Source of the DNA: Meghimatium bilineatum
Taxonomy: Eukaryota > Mollusca > Gastropoda > Stylommatophora > Philomycidae
NCBI GenBank assembly: GCA_034231615.1
Contig: CM067309.1
Location: 29,033,860 to 29,097,859, forward strand
Direction of reading: 5' to 3'
Length of the DNA: 64,000 nucleotides
The position numbers and the translations under genes were made by a program. The notes under the pieces were generated by a model. The model was not told where the DNA came from. It saw only the letters and a program-made list of their open reading frames with translations, and did no database searches. Shown here in pieces: positions 22,545 through 33,309 of this stretch; positions within the stretch are counted from its first letter, which is position 1, and the number at the start of each line of letters is the position of its first letter.

Positions 22545-24139
22545 ACGTATTATAACAGATGCAAGAGTAACACCATATATATGTGCAAACACCGATCACA
22601 GAGCTGTAATAATATCAGTTAACATAAATAGAAACAATAACAACAAGAAACACAGCGATATAACCAAAACAAACATACGTGCTAAAATGAAGGACTTCTC
22701 AGATATCAATTCACAATAAAAAATAACACAAAGAATCATATACGAATTTGAAAAACTACCTAGTCAATTAAAAAAAGAATGAAAATATTCACACACAAAA
22801 AAAACAAATGCAAATAGGGAGAGAAACATGTTGACATATTAAACACAACGGTATAAAACACAAAGTAACACCATGGTGGAACGAGAAAGTCCAAGGTGCT
22901 ATACAAAATTTTAAAAACTATTCTTCTTCTTCTTCAGCATTCATTCTCAAACTCCCGCTGAATTCTCTTGTAGCAGGACCATTGCCCTTCTAGATTTCCA
23001 GCAGGATGTAGTCCATAGAATGGAAATGCGTTGTGTACCATTTTATTTGCGCCAATGGCCCGACACATCCGTCTTCGACGGGGAAAAAATAAAAAAGACA
23101 TATGTTGCAAGCAAAGCCCTAAAATATTATATTGAGTACAGGTCATCTAAATCAATAACGAAGAAAATCGCAAAATGTATCAAAACCAAAGCTTGGCAAG
23201 AATATAGCAAATCACTAACAAAGGAGTACACACAAGCACCAAAGAAATTGTACACGAAAATGAAGAGCATGAGAAATAGCGAAGATAAATAGGAGCCAAT
23301 CCAAATAATAAATGATGAAAATAGAAAGACAATGAAAAGAATCATGGAAAGGTAGAAGCCGTGTTTTAAAGAATTGCTAAATTTTAAAGACAGAGGGACA
23401 ACATAGTAAACAATATAACGGACAAATTATAACACAAAATATTGCTAGAAGAAATAGAAAATGCAATACAAACAGTTAAGTGAAACAAAGCAATATATGA
23501 AACATATATCTCATATTTTCAGAAACAAATATGTGAAGATAAACACCAAAATTGCACCATATCATACAAGTCGAATGAATCACGGCAGCAGCAGATATAG
23601 GTTTATATATGTTATGGTTTATATAAATGGTTATATATGCTGTTCAGAATACACAATAAACACCAAAAGACTAGCAAACCGCTACTTTAATACATATTTG
23701 GACGGTGGGGAAAAGCAGAAAAAGAGATTGCACAAAATACAGAGGTATATCACTTCTACACAACAATGAAACCTTTTCAACATAATTTTAGAAAGAACAT
23801 TACGAGCATTCATCGAACTTCAACGTAACAACACTCACATGTGATTACGTAAGAATAAGAGCTGTGCAGATGACATTTTTACAATTAGACAACTGACAGA
23901 AAAAAACAACAACTGAAAACAATCAAGAATTGCATTTCGCGTTCTACAGTGTAGGCAGACAATAACTACGGAAAAACTATCACAATATGGGGGTTCCACA
24001 ACACCAAAGCAATTTGTGCATGAACAGTTACACAGGTATTCAATATACAGTTACAACGAGTTCAGGTCTTTAAGAACATTCTAGTTAACTCTAGCGTGCG
24101 ACAAGTACATGTTCTATCTCCATATGCGATTCCTTACAT
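22545..24139 (+). mobile_element. LINE remnant, endonuclease end to RT
   Basis: Near 22555-22620 the plus strand reads RITDARVTPYICANTDHRAV, the end of an AP-type endonuclease with the TDH catalytic motif. After a family A insertion the frame 23127-23290 reads KKIAKCIKTKAWQEYSKSL, a linker typical of these LINEs. Near 23870 CADDIFTIRQLTEK resembles RT motif C. Stops are frequent. The element is cut by a LINE X insertion at 24140 and resumes at 24509. Confidence 0.72.
22921..23085 (-). repeat. Family A repeat, subfamily II
   Basis: The minus strand ends in a GAAGAAGAAG tail and carries TGTTACAAGAG-type subfamily II sequence, as at 44950-45126. Its 5' end begins in the GACGG/CCGTC hairpin seen in that copy. 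It sits inside the LINE at 22545-24139. Confidence 0.75.
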
Positions 24140-24497
24140 GTTGTTCGTCCATCGCAAGTGATGATGACCATTTGTTACATCCACTTTTGAAAATTCAATT
24201 TTAGTTATGTCCTTGATTATGAGTTCGTAGATGGCTAATGAGCCCTATTCGAGCTGTAAATGTCCTTGGACAGTTTGGACATGGAATAACGACTGTAGAC
24301 GGATCGTGGTCTATCCGTGACTTTCTAGCTGCTCTCCGCTGTTGAGCTGCTGCATTTCTCTTCTTTTCACAAGATGATGCGCTCTTTTTTATTTAAGAAC
24401 GCCATGTAGATCTATTTTGTGCAAATTCTTCCCATGTATCGTGGTCTATTTCAAAGGCTTTCAGTGAGTTCTTTAACGACTCCTTGTAGCGCTTTAC
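24140..24497 (-). mobile_element. LINE family X 3' end, 11-bp TSD
   Basis: ATTCCTTACAT flanks it at 24129-24139 and 24498-24508. The body is the reverse complement of 700-1062 with few changes, including the C2H2 finger codons, and one stop in the Lys-rich part. The 3' end is ...GGACGAACAAC with no poly-A or tandem tail. It is 5'-truncated to 358 bp. Confidence 0.92.
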
Positions 24498-24508
24498 ATT
24501 CCTTACAT

Positions 24509-24960
24509 AACGATTGTAAAATTGCCGACACCAATGAAGAAGAAATCATGAAAAATCTTCTGAGCTAGCGTCTTTTTTTAATACACTCTAGCAATAGTAT
24601 CCGCATTAGAAGGACTACAACAACTTATAAATAGACTCCAAACAATATATAGGGACTGTAACGTGAAGATAAACGAAAACAAACGAGGTAATGTCAATCG
24701 CAAAAACAGAAACACTACTATTTTTGTCGATGACCAATAACTTACACAGGTGAAAGAATGCACTTACCTCGGAAGTATGATATCATCAAATGTGAAAAAC
24801 ACTAACGAAATAAACAACATAAACAACAGCCTATTTGAAACAACATAAACAACAGCCTGCTTGAAACAACATAAACAACAGCCTATTTTAGACAGAATCA
24901 ACAGCAGCCTACTTGAGATTACAACATACTGATAACATTACTCATCTTGTGATACCCGAA
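24509..24960 (+). mobile_element. LINE remnant (continuation after insertion)
   Basis: Plus-strand motifs are LEGLQQLINRLQTIYRDCN, KINENK and VKECTYLGSMISSNVK, the post-motif C and thumb region of an RTE-like RT. This follows in order from the CADDI motif before the LINE X insertion. Confidence 0.7.
24815..24920. repeat. ~32-bp tandem repeat
   Basis: ACAACATAAACAACAGCCT recurs three times, with a fourth diverged unit. Confidence 0.8.
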
Positions 24961-26280
24961 TGTGTCCGTGCTCTACATTAATTACTGCGTTAAACAAAAC
25001 ATTAAAGTGACCAATGAAAGACACATGAATATTTATAACAACATGAGTGACGTGGTCAATCAGTTAACCTTCAAATATCAAGTTAGCCATTGAACTACAA
25101 TTTAGCACTAATGAAAACTGTTATTTGGGTCTCTATTGGGCCGACTTAGTGCACCCGGAAATAGAGATATTGAAATGTCGCAATCGCAATTCACTGATTA
25201 AAATAAATATGTTTACAACAAGACGGCTCTTTTCTGTAGAACATGTCCTGTTATATACACTTAAATGAGTTTGGGGGATATATAATCAATGAAGGCAATT
25301 TTTTTAACAACGAAGAATACATTTTTTAAAAACATAATTAATTATAGTGTCTTTGAGAGGCGAAAGTTTCATGACGAAAATCTGCAACTTAATAGGCAGT
25401 TTCGCAGAAAATCGCTTCCAACCATGTTCATGACTTAAAAAACGAATGTTCTAGTTCTTCAGAATCGGCTTTTACGGGCCAGAAAAATATGCCTAGCTGG
25501 CCGGGTTCGGCCCTCGGGCCGTAATATGCGCCCCCGTTATATGTAATAAACAATAACGTCCCTACTTAAGCTGCAAAATAGGAAACAGTGATGCAGCTCA
25601 CGATGATTGGGAATACTAGAAGAAATTCCACTAATTAAATAAGTGAATATTTGCTTGGGAAGTTTCAAAAAGATATGCGTTTTTCGTAATCATTAGCACA
25701 CAAAACTGTCCAGAGAATATTCGAGTCTGTTTACCTACAGACTAATTACATTATTTAAATAGACTTGCCAGTTTGAGCAATTAATCTTCTTCTGGTGGTT
25801 TACATTTGAGCAGGTCTTTCTACTATTTTTTTGGGGGTGGGGGCGGACGGGGGTGCTAATTTATTGCTTCATTAAATTGTGGTTCTGTAGCATACGTGTG
25901 TGTGTGTGTTTGTTTACATTTGCGCTGGCAGATTCTTAACAGAACAGGAGAATCTCCTTGTATGTTCATTCCTAGATTTTCAACGTGTGGATTGAGTAAT
26001 TGTCAATATTAATTTTCAAATCGAGAAAATATTCTAGAAATGTTGAGTCTGGTCAGTGCCTTTCTTCTGTCCATTATTGACTGCCTTCTACAGAATGGAT
26101 TCCTCTATATATACACTTCTAATTAGGCTAATCCTCGAGGAGTGGCAGTGCACTCTTATTGAACATCGATCTATTGATCTGTTCTAGAGAAAGGTAAGGT
26201 AGTACATTGTATCATAGGTATGACGACTAAGGCACTTTGTGTGAGTTGGTGTTTTCATCTGCTGATTTAACAAGTTTACA
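24960..26280. other. Unassigned spacer with a GC-rich hairpin
   Basis: CGGCCCTCGGGCCG at 25508-25521 is a 6-bp palindromic stem; its surroundings (GGGCCGTAATATGCGCCCCC) resemble ends of hAT-Charlie-like elements, but no partner end was found. Nothing else was recognised. Confidence 0.4.
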
Positions 26281-26289
26281 GTCTCGGGA

Positions 26290-27690
26290 TTTAGCTAATA
26301 AGTCTCTAGCTGTCTCTAGCTAACTCTCAAGCTAACACTCTAGCTAACTAGCTAAATCTCTAGTTAACTCTCTAGCTAACTCTCTAGCTAACTCTCTAAC
26401 TAACTCTCTAGCTAACTCTCTAACTAATTAGCTAACTCTCTAACTACCTAGTTAACTCTCTAGCTAACTCTCTAAATAACTAGCTAACTCTCTAGCTAAC
26501 TCTCTAGCTAACTCTCTAGCTAACTCTCTAGCTAACTAGCTAACTCTCTAGCTAACTCTCTAACTACCTAGCTAACTCTCTAGCTAACTCTCTAACTAAC
26601 TAGCTAACTCTGTAGCTAACTTTCTAGCTAACTCTCTAGCTAACTAGCTAACTCTCAAGCTAACGCTCTAGCTAACTAGCTAACTAACTAACTAACTCTC
26701 TAGCTTACTCTGTAGCTAACTCTAACTAACTCTCTAGCTAACTCTCCAGCTAACTCTCTAGCTATTTATCTAACTAACTCTCTAGCTAACTCTCTAGCTA
26801 ACTCTCTAACTAACTAGCTAACTCTCTAACTAACTAGCTAACTCTCTAGCTAACTATCTAGCTAATTCTCTAGCTAACTAGCTAACTCTCTAGCTAACTC
26901 TCTAACTAACTAGCTACTCTCTAGCTAACTCTCTATCTAACTCTCTAGTTAACTCTCTAGCTAACTCTCTAGCTAACTCTCTAGTTAACTCTCTAGTTAA
27001 CTCTCTAGCTAACTCTCTAACTAACTAGCTAACTCTCTAGCTAACTCTCTACCTAACTCTCTAACTAACTAGCTAACTCTCTAACTAACTAATTTACTCT
27101 CTAGCTATCTCTCTAGCTAACTCTCTAGCTAACTAGCTAACTCTCTAGCTAACTAGCTAACTAACTAGCTAACTCTCTAGCTAACTAGCTAAATCTCTAG
27201 CTAACTCTCTAGCTAACTCTCCAGCTAACTCTCTAGCTATTTATCTAACTAACTCTCTAGCTAACTCTCTAGCTAACTCTCTAACTAACTAGCTAACTCT
27301 CTAACTAACTAGCTAACTCTCTAGCTAACTATCTAGCTAATTCTCTAGCTAACTAGCTAACTCTCTAACTAACTAGCTACTCTCTAGCTAACTCTCTAAC
27401 TCTCTAGTTAACTCTCTAGCTAACTCTCTAGCTAACTCTCTAGTTAACTCTCTAGTTAACTCTCTAGCTAACTCTCTAACTAACTAGCTAACTCTCTAAC
27501 TAACTAGCTAACTCTCTAACTAACTAATTTACTCTCTAGCTATCTCTCTAGTTAACTCTCTAGCTAACTCTCTAGCTAACTAGCTAACTAACTAGCTAAC
27601 TCTCTAGCTAACTAGCTAAATATCTAGCTAACTCTCTAGCTAACTCTCTAGCTAACTAGGTAAATCTCTAGCTAACTCTCTAGCTAACAC
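26290..27690. repeat. 12-bp satellite (CTAACTCTCTAG)n
   Basis: About 1.4 kb of AGCTAACTCTCT units mixed with 8-bp short units AGCTAACT or AACTAACT. A rare variant, CTCCAGCTAACT followed by GCTATTTATCTAAC, appears at 26743 and again 475 bp later at 27218, with the same order of variants after it, showing a higher-order duplication. Confidence 0.95.
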
Positions 27691-27764
27691 ATAAGAAACT
27701 AATACAAATTTGAAATAAAAAATGTAAAATGAAATAGACGTGAGCAATTTTCTACCAATAAATA

Positions 27765-27870
27765 AAATCGTCGGCTCGGTGGAAAAGTGGTTTTTAGGAC
27801 CAACTTATAAATACAATTCGCTCGAACTAGGTCGTAGTTCGAAAGCTTCCCGTTTATATTGTACTGACAG
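27765..27870 (+). repeat. tRNA-like SINE head (candidate)
   Basis: GGCTCGGTGGAAAAGTGG resembles an A box and GGTCGTAGTTCGAAAGC a B box, about 65 bp apart. It may be a SINE head; a functional tRNA fold was not seen. Confidence 0.4.
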
Positions 27871-28109
27871 TGCCATATTGTGTATTGTTAGTGGCTGCAA
27901 ATATATTACTATTTCAGCAATAATGTAATACTCTTGACTTACTGTTGTGTCCAATATGTTGTATAATGATTTTTGGGCACGTCATATAAACACAACTTTT
28001 CCAACCTGCTCGCGGTTCGATAGCCGATCGTCGTCAATATTCCACTGGCAAAGGAATTAGATGGATTAGTGACGCGTATAAACTCATCAATATCAGAACA
28101 GCAGTGTTT

Positions 28110-28490
28110 GTTTATTTATTTTGTTCGCTGCTTCCTGGTTGTGAGAGGTGGACAAGGATATCTGCAATATAAAAGAAAATATCGGCATTCGAAATGAAAC
28201 GTTAGAAAGGTCCTAAGAATATCATGGACAGAAAGACGAACCAACGCAGATGTCTGCAAGGATCTGGCTGAACATAGAATAAGACTGGCTCTCAAAACTA
28301 TCAGAAACCGCAAACTTACATACTTCTGAAATATAGAGAGACACAATGCTTTAGAACGATTAAACATGGAGGGAAAAAGTTCCCGAAAAAAAAACAATAG
28401 GAAGACCAAGACTACGATAGATACAGACATCAATGACTTTGTGAATATGACACAAGAAGAAGCTGAGCAGTTTGCACAGAAATGAAACTC
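28110..28490 (+). mobile_element. LINE C-terminal remnant
   Basis: With frame changes the plus strand reads KKISAFEMKR, SWTERRTNADVCKDLAEHR-like and LKTIRNRKLTYF, the usual region after the RT, then NMEGKV-like and Pro/Arg-rich text. Several stops are present. Confidence 0.65.
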
Positions 28491-28586
28491 TTAAAGAGTG
28501 GCAGTGAGGACAAAGTTCTTGAAAGAGTGGCAGTCAGGACAAAGTTCTTGAAAGAGTGGCAGTCAGGACAAAGTTCTTGAAAGAAC
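28490..28586. repeat. 31-bp tandem repeat, three units
   Basis: AAAGAGTGGCAGTCAGGACA occurs three times at a 31-bp period, the first with one change. Confidence 0.92.
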
Positions 28587-28751
28587 CCGCCATTTAGAGA
28601 GACATTAAGACTGGAAAATTCTGTGTCTTCAGAATTATATATGTTCATAAACACTGGCGCGCTTATACCAGCTGTCGCGGACTCTGCGATGCAATTTGAA
28701 AACACATAACTCCTGGAGGCATTAGAAGATGGAAAACTTGCTGCCTACGCC

Positions 28752-28972
28752 ACCAGACAAGTCTTATGGGTTCGCTCTTTAGTTGTCATGAGTTCTTCTT
28801 TGGTACAGGTTATCTCTGTTTACAGAGTTGAGCCGTTTGGTCAGTATGTCTCATTCAAGTATTCATACTGGGGCAGTTCTGCAAACGTTCAGAGGACTGT
28901 TTATGCGTTTCACACTAGTACCAAAGAAGAACTCAAGACAACTATAGAGCTAACCCATAAGACTTGTCTGGT
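28752..28972. repeat. Long inverted repeat, 55-bp arms
   Basis: Arms 28752-28806 and 28918-28972 are reverse complements with only about three mismatches (ACCAGACAAGTCTTATGGGT and its partner), around a 111-bp centre. It would fold into a stable hairpin or could be the two ends of a miniature element. No target-site duplication was seen. Confidence 0.9.
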
Positions 28973-29089
28973 TATCAGGTTTAGACAGTCGCATAATGTA
29001 TTTGTGTTCAGTCTGTTGTGTCATCTACTCAGAAGTACAGTGACCTGTCACTGCCGATTTAAGAAGTAGTAAATGTCTTTAGTTAAGCT

Positions 29090-29250
29090 ATTTCCACTAT
29101 TAATGCTTTGTATAGCTCTATTTTTTTCTGGATATGAGGTTTCATTGTTTTCCTGTATACATTCTCCTCTTTTTGGCCATCCCATCAGCTCGTTCTTTCT
29201 ACAGGACACCACGGTGTGATGGGACACTACTGAAGTATAGTTCTTCTATT
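29090..29250 (-). mobile_element. LINE RNase H end fragment (candidate)
   Basis: The minus strand reads VPSHH, then KNELMGWPKRGECIQENNE across a frame change, resembling the VPSHxGVxGNExADxLAKxG end of LINE RNase H domains. It is short and decayed. Confidence 0.45.
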
Positions 29251-29644
29251 TTAGCTTTCCTTGCAGTTTTGTTTGTCTCTCAGATGAGGTAATTTTACCA
29301 CTTTGAGAGCCTACAGAACAGATATATCAGTTGTGTAGAAGATCACTTCACTTGCTGAAAGTCAGAGACCTTGTGGCACAGATCATGATGGTATCTTGTT
29401 CTACTGCTTAAACTGCATCATAGTATTGTAAATGAAACAGAACTTTTCTACAGGGATAAACTAAATGTCATGGCAACGATCACGGTAAGGATGAGATAGC
29501 CTCCATTTATAATTGATTTTGCAGTATCCACAATTACTCAGGACATTCTTTGACGATCGCGATCATTGTAATTTGCTTTTGAAGAATATTTGTTCCGTTG
29601 TATGTGAGCCACGTACTTCCTATCTCCATAAGGGATTCCCTAGT

Positions 29645-30519
29645 TAGTTAGTTAGTCGTCGGATCATCATCACTGCAAACTGGACACATTCATAGTTGCT
29701 CCGATCTCTCTTTGAGTGTATCCGCCATCACACTTCTGCTGACAGTACCGGTCCTATGCTGGTTGACCACCATTCTTCTGCGCCCTCCAAAATGTTCACC
29801 TATAGCAACACCGCATTTCAATCCCTGATCTTTAATCCTAGTCATGGAAAGGAATCATCATCCACATTAGTCTCACTCTCGCGTGTTATATCTCTTAAGG
29901 AGTTCAAAACGTCAGAGCGATCCATTTCACCATCGCCCTGTGCCACAATCGCACACGATGCCAGTTGATCCGCTCTTTCATTGTCTCGAAAGCCCACATG
30001 TTCCGGCACGAAAATAAATGTAACCGCTTTCAAGCTCGCATTTCTCAAGGCCTCAATCCACTGTTCGCGAACGAGACCCACTTGTACCTTCTTAATCATA
30101 CTCATAGAGTCACTCAAGATGCAGACCTGCGTTACCTTCTGTGTGCGTAGACACTCAAATGCCTTGGTCACCGCCATAGTCTCCATGGTCATACTACTCG
30201 TAGTGACCACAAAGGCACCACTTTCCTCCTTGATCGTTTTACCTGCGCACTGAGCTGTAAAGGCCCAAGCACTGCCAACATGCCTAATTACAGATTCATC
30301 AGTGTATATAATCACATCCCTCTCTTTGGTTTTCTCACTGATTAAAGCCTGCACTTCTTTCTCCACAGCTGTGGGACACCATTCTCTGGATTCCCTGCTA
30401 AGTGATATTACTACTCTCAAACAAGTTTCGAAATCTGTGGGTAGACCTATCCATTCCGCACCTGCTGCCACATCCTGTAATCTGCATACGCTTTGTATTA
30501 CATCCTCAGCACGCCCCAT
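29645..30519 (-). mobile_element. LINE RNase H domain and 3' end
   Basis: A 225-codon minus frame (30519-29842) is an RNase H: IIYTDESVIRHVGSAWAF (first Asp), MTMETMAVTKAFECL (Glu), VCILSDSMSMIKKVQVG (second Asp) and FVPEHVGFRDNERADQLASC (His and final Asp). RNase H degrades RNA in the RNA-DNA hybrid during copying and occurs at the C-terminus of I-clade-type LINEs. The frame stops near SETNVDDDSFP; the 3' region then reaches a CPVC-coding motif and a (TTAG)n tail at 29641-29656. A plus-strand copy of the same end is at 39483-39964. The RT upstream is not present. Confidence 0.88.
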
Positions 30520-30724
30520 CCACCACCTTCCTCTCTTGAGTCTGCTGCCTTTAACTTTCTGTATTTCGGAATACAGAGTATTTCTGTATTTCGGAAGGGA
30601 TTCCCTGCCCTGCCTAAGTGTAACAAGAACTGACTAGACAACGAGTATTTATCTGTTTACCGTAAGAAGGGGGGTGTGGTCTGTTTAGTTGGCAGTAAAG
30701 AGTTAATGCCAATAGTAGCCTGCT

Positions 30725-31015
30725 TCTTCTTCTTCTTCTTCCTCTTCTGCGTTCGTTCTCAAACTCCTGCAGATTAGCAGGATGTAGTCCGTAGAACGGA
30801 ATGCGTTGTGTCATGGTTTACATCATTGCTGCGATATCTGCGCTTTTCGGCCTGACACATCCGACTTCAACATGGCTTTGGGTCTCTGACCCTATATGGG
30901 ATGGGATAGCCAACTACATCCCGTAACCTCCTTAGTCGCCTCCTACGACATGCATGGAAGGTAAACAGTGTTGCTATTCTTTGCTCCCCTTTCGGGTCCC
31001 GGCACCACACGGGCG
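30725..31015 (-). repeat. Family A repeat, full-length copy with 11-bp TSD
   Basis: AGTAGCCTGCT flanks it at 30714-30724 and 31016-31026. On the minus strand it starts CGCCCGTGTGGTGCCGGGAC and ends in a (GAA)n tail after GAACGAACGCAGAAG. Length is 291 bp. I see no clear tRNA A/B boxes at its head, so its origin is open. Confidence 0.92.
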
Positions 31016-31274
31016 AGTAGCCTGCTAAACCTGATAATACAACCAGGACCAATATAAAAAAACATAAGCTCTTGACCGTAATAATCAGCCTATAGCTTAT
31101 CTCAGTACGTGCAACACTGGATAGATTTCACGGTGACAGCTGTCTCCTGGATCACATCTCAAATCAATGTTGATAACAAAAAATATCAGCCTTCTCTGAC
31201 GTCTTACAAATATTTGGAGAGTGAGCAATTGCCACGTCAGAAGAATATCATGTAAACATATTCAGTATTGGTTC

Positions 31275-31366
31275 TCAATCTCATGCAGAGTAGCAGGATT
31301 ATATAGTACAGAACATTCAATACGTTGTGCCAAGGTTTACAGCAGAGCTGCGATATCCACAGTTCC
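31275..31366 (-). repeat. Family A fragment seeding the next array
   Basis: Read on the plus strand it follows the reverse complement of family A: AGTAGCAGGATTATATAGTA, CGTTGTGCCAAGGTTTACAG, CTGCGATATCC, then enters the tandem array at the family A segment CCTGACACATCCGA. Confidence 0.75.
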
Positions 31367-31755
31367 TGTCACATACATCTGAGTTCATCATGGTATCTTA
31401 TTTTCTGTCACATACATCTGAGTTCATCATGGTATCTTATTTTCTGTCACATACATCTGATTTTATCATGGTATCTTATTTTCTGTCACATACATCTGAT
31501 TTCATCATGGTATCTTATTTTCTGTCACATACATCTGATTTCATCATGGTATCTTATTTTCTGTCACATACATCTGAGTTCATCATGGTATCTTATTTTC
31601 TGTCACATACATCTGAGTTCATCATGGTATCTTATTTTCTGTCACATACATCTGAGTTCATCATGGTATCTTATTTTCTGTCACATACATCTGAGTTCAT
31701 CATGGTATCTTATTTTCTGTCACATACATCTGATTTTATCATGGTATCTTCTTTA
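31366..31755. repeat. 39-bp minisatellite derived from family A
   Basis: Ten units of CTGTCACATACATCTGAGTT + CATCATGGTATCTTATTTT. The first ~28 bp of the unit match the family A internal block CTGACACATCCGACTTCAAC + ATGG that should follow the fragment on its left. Three sub-variants (GAGTTC, GATTTT, GATTTC) occur in runs. The unit is 13 codons, so a spurious repeat frame SHTSEFIMVSYFL appears. Confidence 0.9.
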
Positions 31756-31814
31756 CTTTCTCTTCTGTAATTTATTGAGTATTCCACTTCTTTGTCCAAG
31801 CCGCAGCCAACATA

Positions 31815-31978
31815 CTGGCGACTACTACTAGTAATGATATCACCACCAACATACAGACAACTACTACTAGTAATGATATAACCACCAACATACAGACAAC
31901 TACTACTAGTAATGATATCACTACCAATATACAGACAACTACTACTAGTAATGATATCACCACCAACATAACTGGAGA
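31815..31978. repeat. Second 39-bp minisatellite
   Basis: Four units of ACTACTACTAGTAATGATAT + CACCACCAACATACAGACA. The period equals that of the neighbouring array 60 bp away, yet the unit sequence is unrelated by eye. Confidence 0.92.
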
Positions 31979-32283
31979 CACCTACTTGTTATGATGACCC
32001 ACCAACATATAGGCGACAATTCCTAGTAATGGCCGCTGATGTAGTAATATTAAAAATAATAATAGTAATAATGTTACTTTCGAATGTTTCTGTAACACTG
32101 CGTCATTGGTAGCAGTAGAGTGTTGTCTTATACTTCAGAACACCGAAGATTTCGACTGTTGTAGGCATGGTTTCAGGAATTGTAACTACTGATGACAATG
32201 TTCTTCCTTAGTGAATAAAGATGAACATGGGGTACCGAAATGTTCATTACATTCTATGTTTGTCAGTTGGTTGATCATCATCA

Positions 32284-32697
32284 TCAGGTGCCATGCCGGG
32301 TGGCGTAGGCGGTCATGGCTCTCCACAGCTCTCTATCCACAGTATTATGTATCAAAGTCGTTGTTGTTTCTTTGCCGTGCCAGGTTGTCAAACTGTCTAA
32401 TATTTTCTCACGTTGTCGCCCTCTGTCTCTGGTGCCTTCAATCTTGCCTGTTGTGATTATGTTTTCTAAACCTGCCTGTCTCATGAAGTGGCCAAAAAAA
32501 GAAGATTGCCTTTTTCTTATATTCTTGATTAAGGTCCGTTTCGCATTTAACTCTTTTAACACATCTAAACTAGTTTTTCTGGCAGTCCATGGTATTCTCA
32601 GCATTCTTCTGTAGAACCACATCTCTGTTGCCTCCAATCTCCCACTTTCCAGTTTGTTTATTGTCCAAGACTCGCACCCATATGTTAGTATAGGGGT
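32284..32697 (-). mobile_element. LINE family W 3' end
   Basis: The minus frame 32637-32284 reads MEATEMWFYRRMLRIPWTAR, DVLKELNAKRTLIKNIRKRQ, SSFFGHFMRQAGLENIITTG and IEGTRDRGRQREKILD: thumb to C-terminus of an RTE-like LINE. The 3' tail on the plus strand is GATCATCATCATCAGG. The same family runs off the window end at 63447-64000. This copy is 5'-truncated at ILTYGCESWTINK and its tail frame is open. Confidence 0.9.
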
Positions 32698-32869
32698 TAT
32701 ATAGCACTAGTTGGTTGATGGCCGGTGAATGTAATCTGTGTGCGGAAAATTATGTTGCATAATAAAGATGAATAAAGACTTTCTCCAAATGAGAGAAAGC
32801 TGACTGTTTTCTTGTCAATTTCATGCAGTGTTATACTCTTTTCATAGTTTTCTTTTAATGTATAGAACG

Positions 32870-33055
32870 CCTGCACTGACCGAGTCATGCCAGGTGGGAA
32901 GATCACGCGAAATGGTTTTCTACAAGCTTTGGATGTATGTCCGACTCTGTGACGATATGGTACGTGTCCGTGGCGGTCAAGGTACCGAGTTCCACAGGCA
33001 ATTGTGCATCCGGACCGTTCAGAAAGCAATGCCAAACTACTGAACGTATTTATAT
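32870..33055 (+). repeat. Interspersed repeat B, copy 2
   Basis: Shares GGTACCGAGTTC, CACAGGCAATTG, ATCCGGACCGTTCA and CTGAACGTATTTATATTG with the reverse complement of 1-105. Confidence 0.75.
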
Positions 33056-33309
33056 TGCCTAGAAAATCACTACATCCAAAAAATGCTGGGTTGATGGCTA
33101 CGTCCAAAATAGGATACGCGAGCACTTTTTTGTGTGTTGCTTTTGGATGTATGCTGCATATATTCAGTTGTCTTCAATTACCTTTTAATTGACTTTCTCT
33201 GATCTCCACTCGGACGCGTATCCGGGTACAGCTCACTGTGTAATATTCTCTGTGGAAAGCATTAAGTCTTGCATTCTGACATCGCGTTAATTAACTGTGT
33301 CGCCCATTC

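Noticed and set aside
26290-27690. Interstitial telomere repeat
   Set aside because: Units are CTAACT/CTCTAG based, not TTAGGG or another known telomere motif.
31325-31831. 168-codon repeat protein
   Set aside because: Translation of ten 39-bp units derived from a non-coding repeat.
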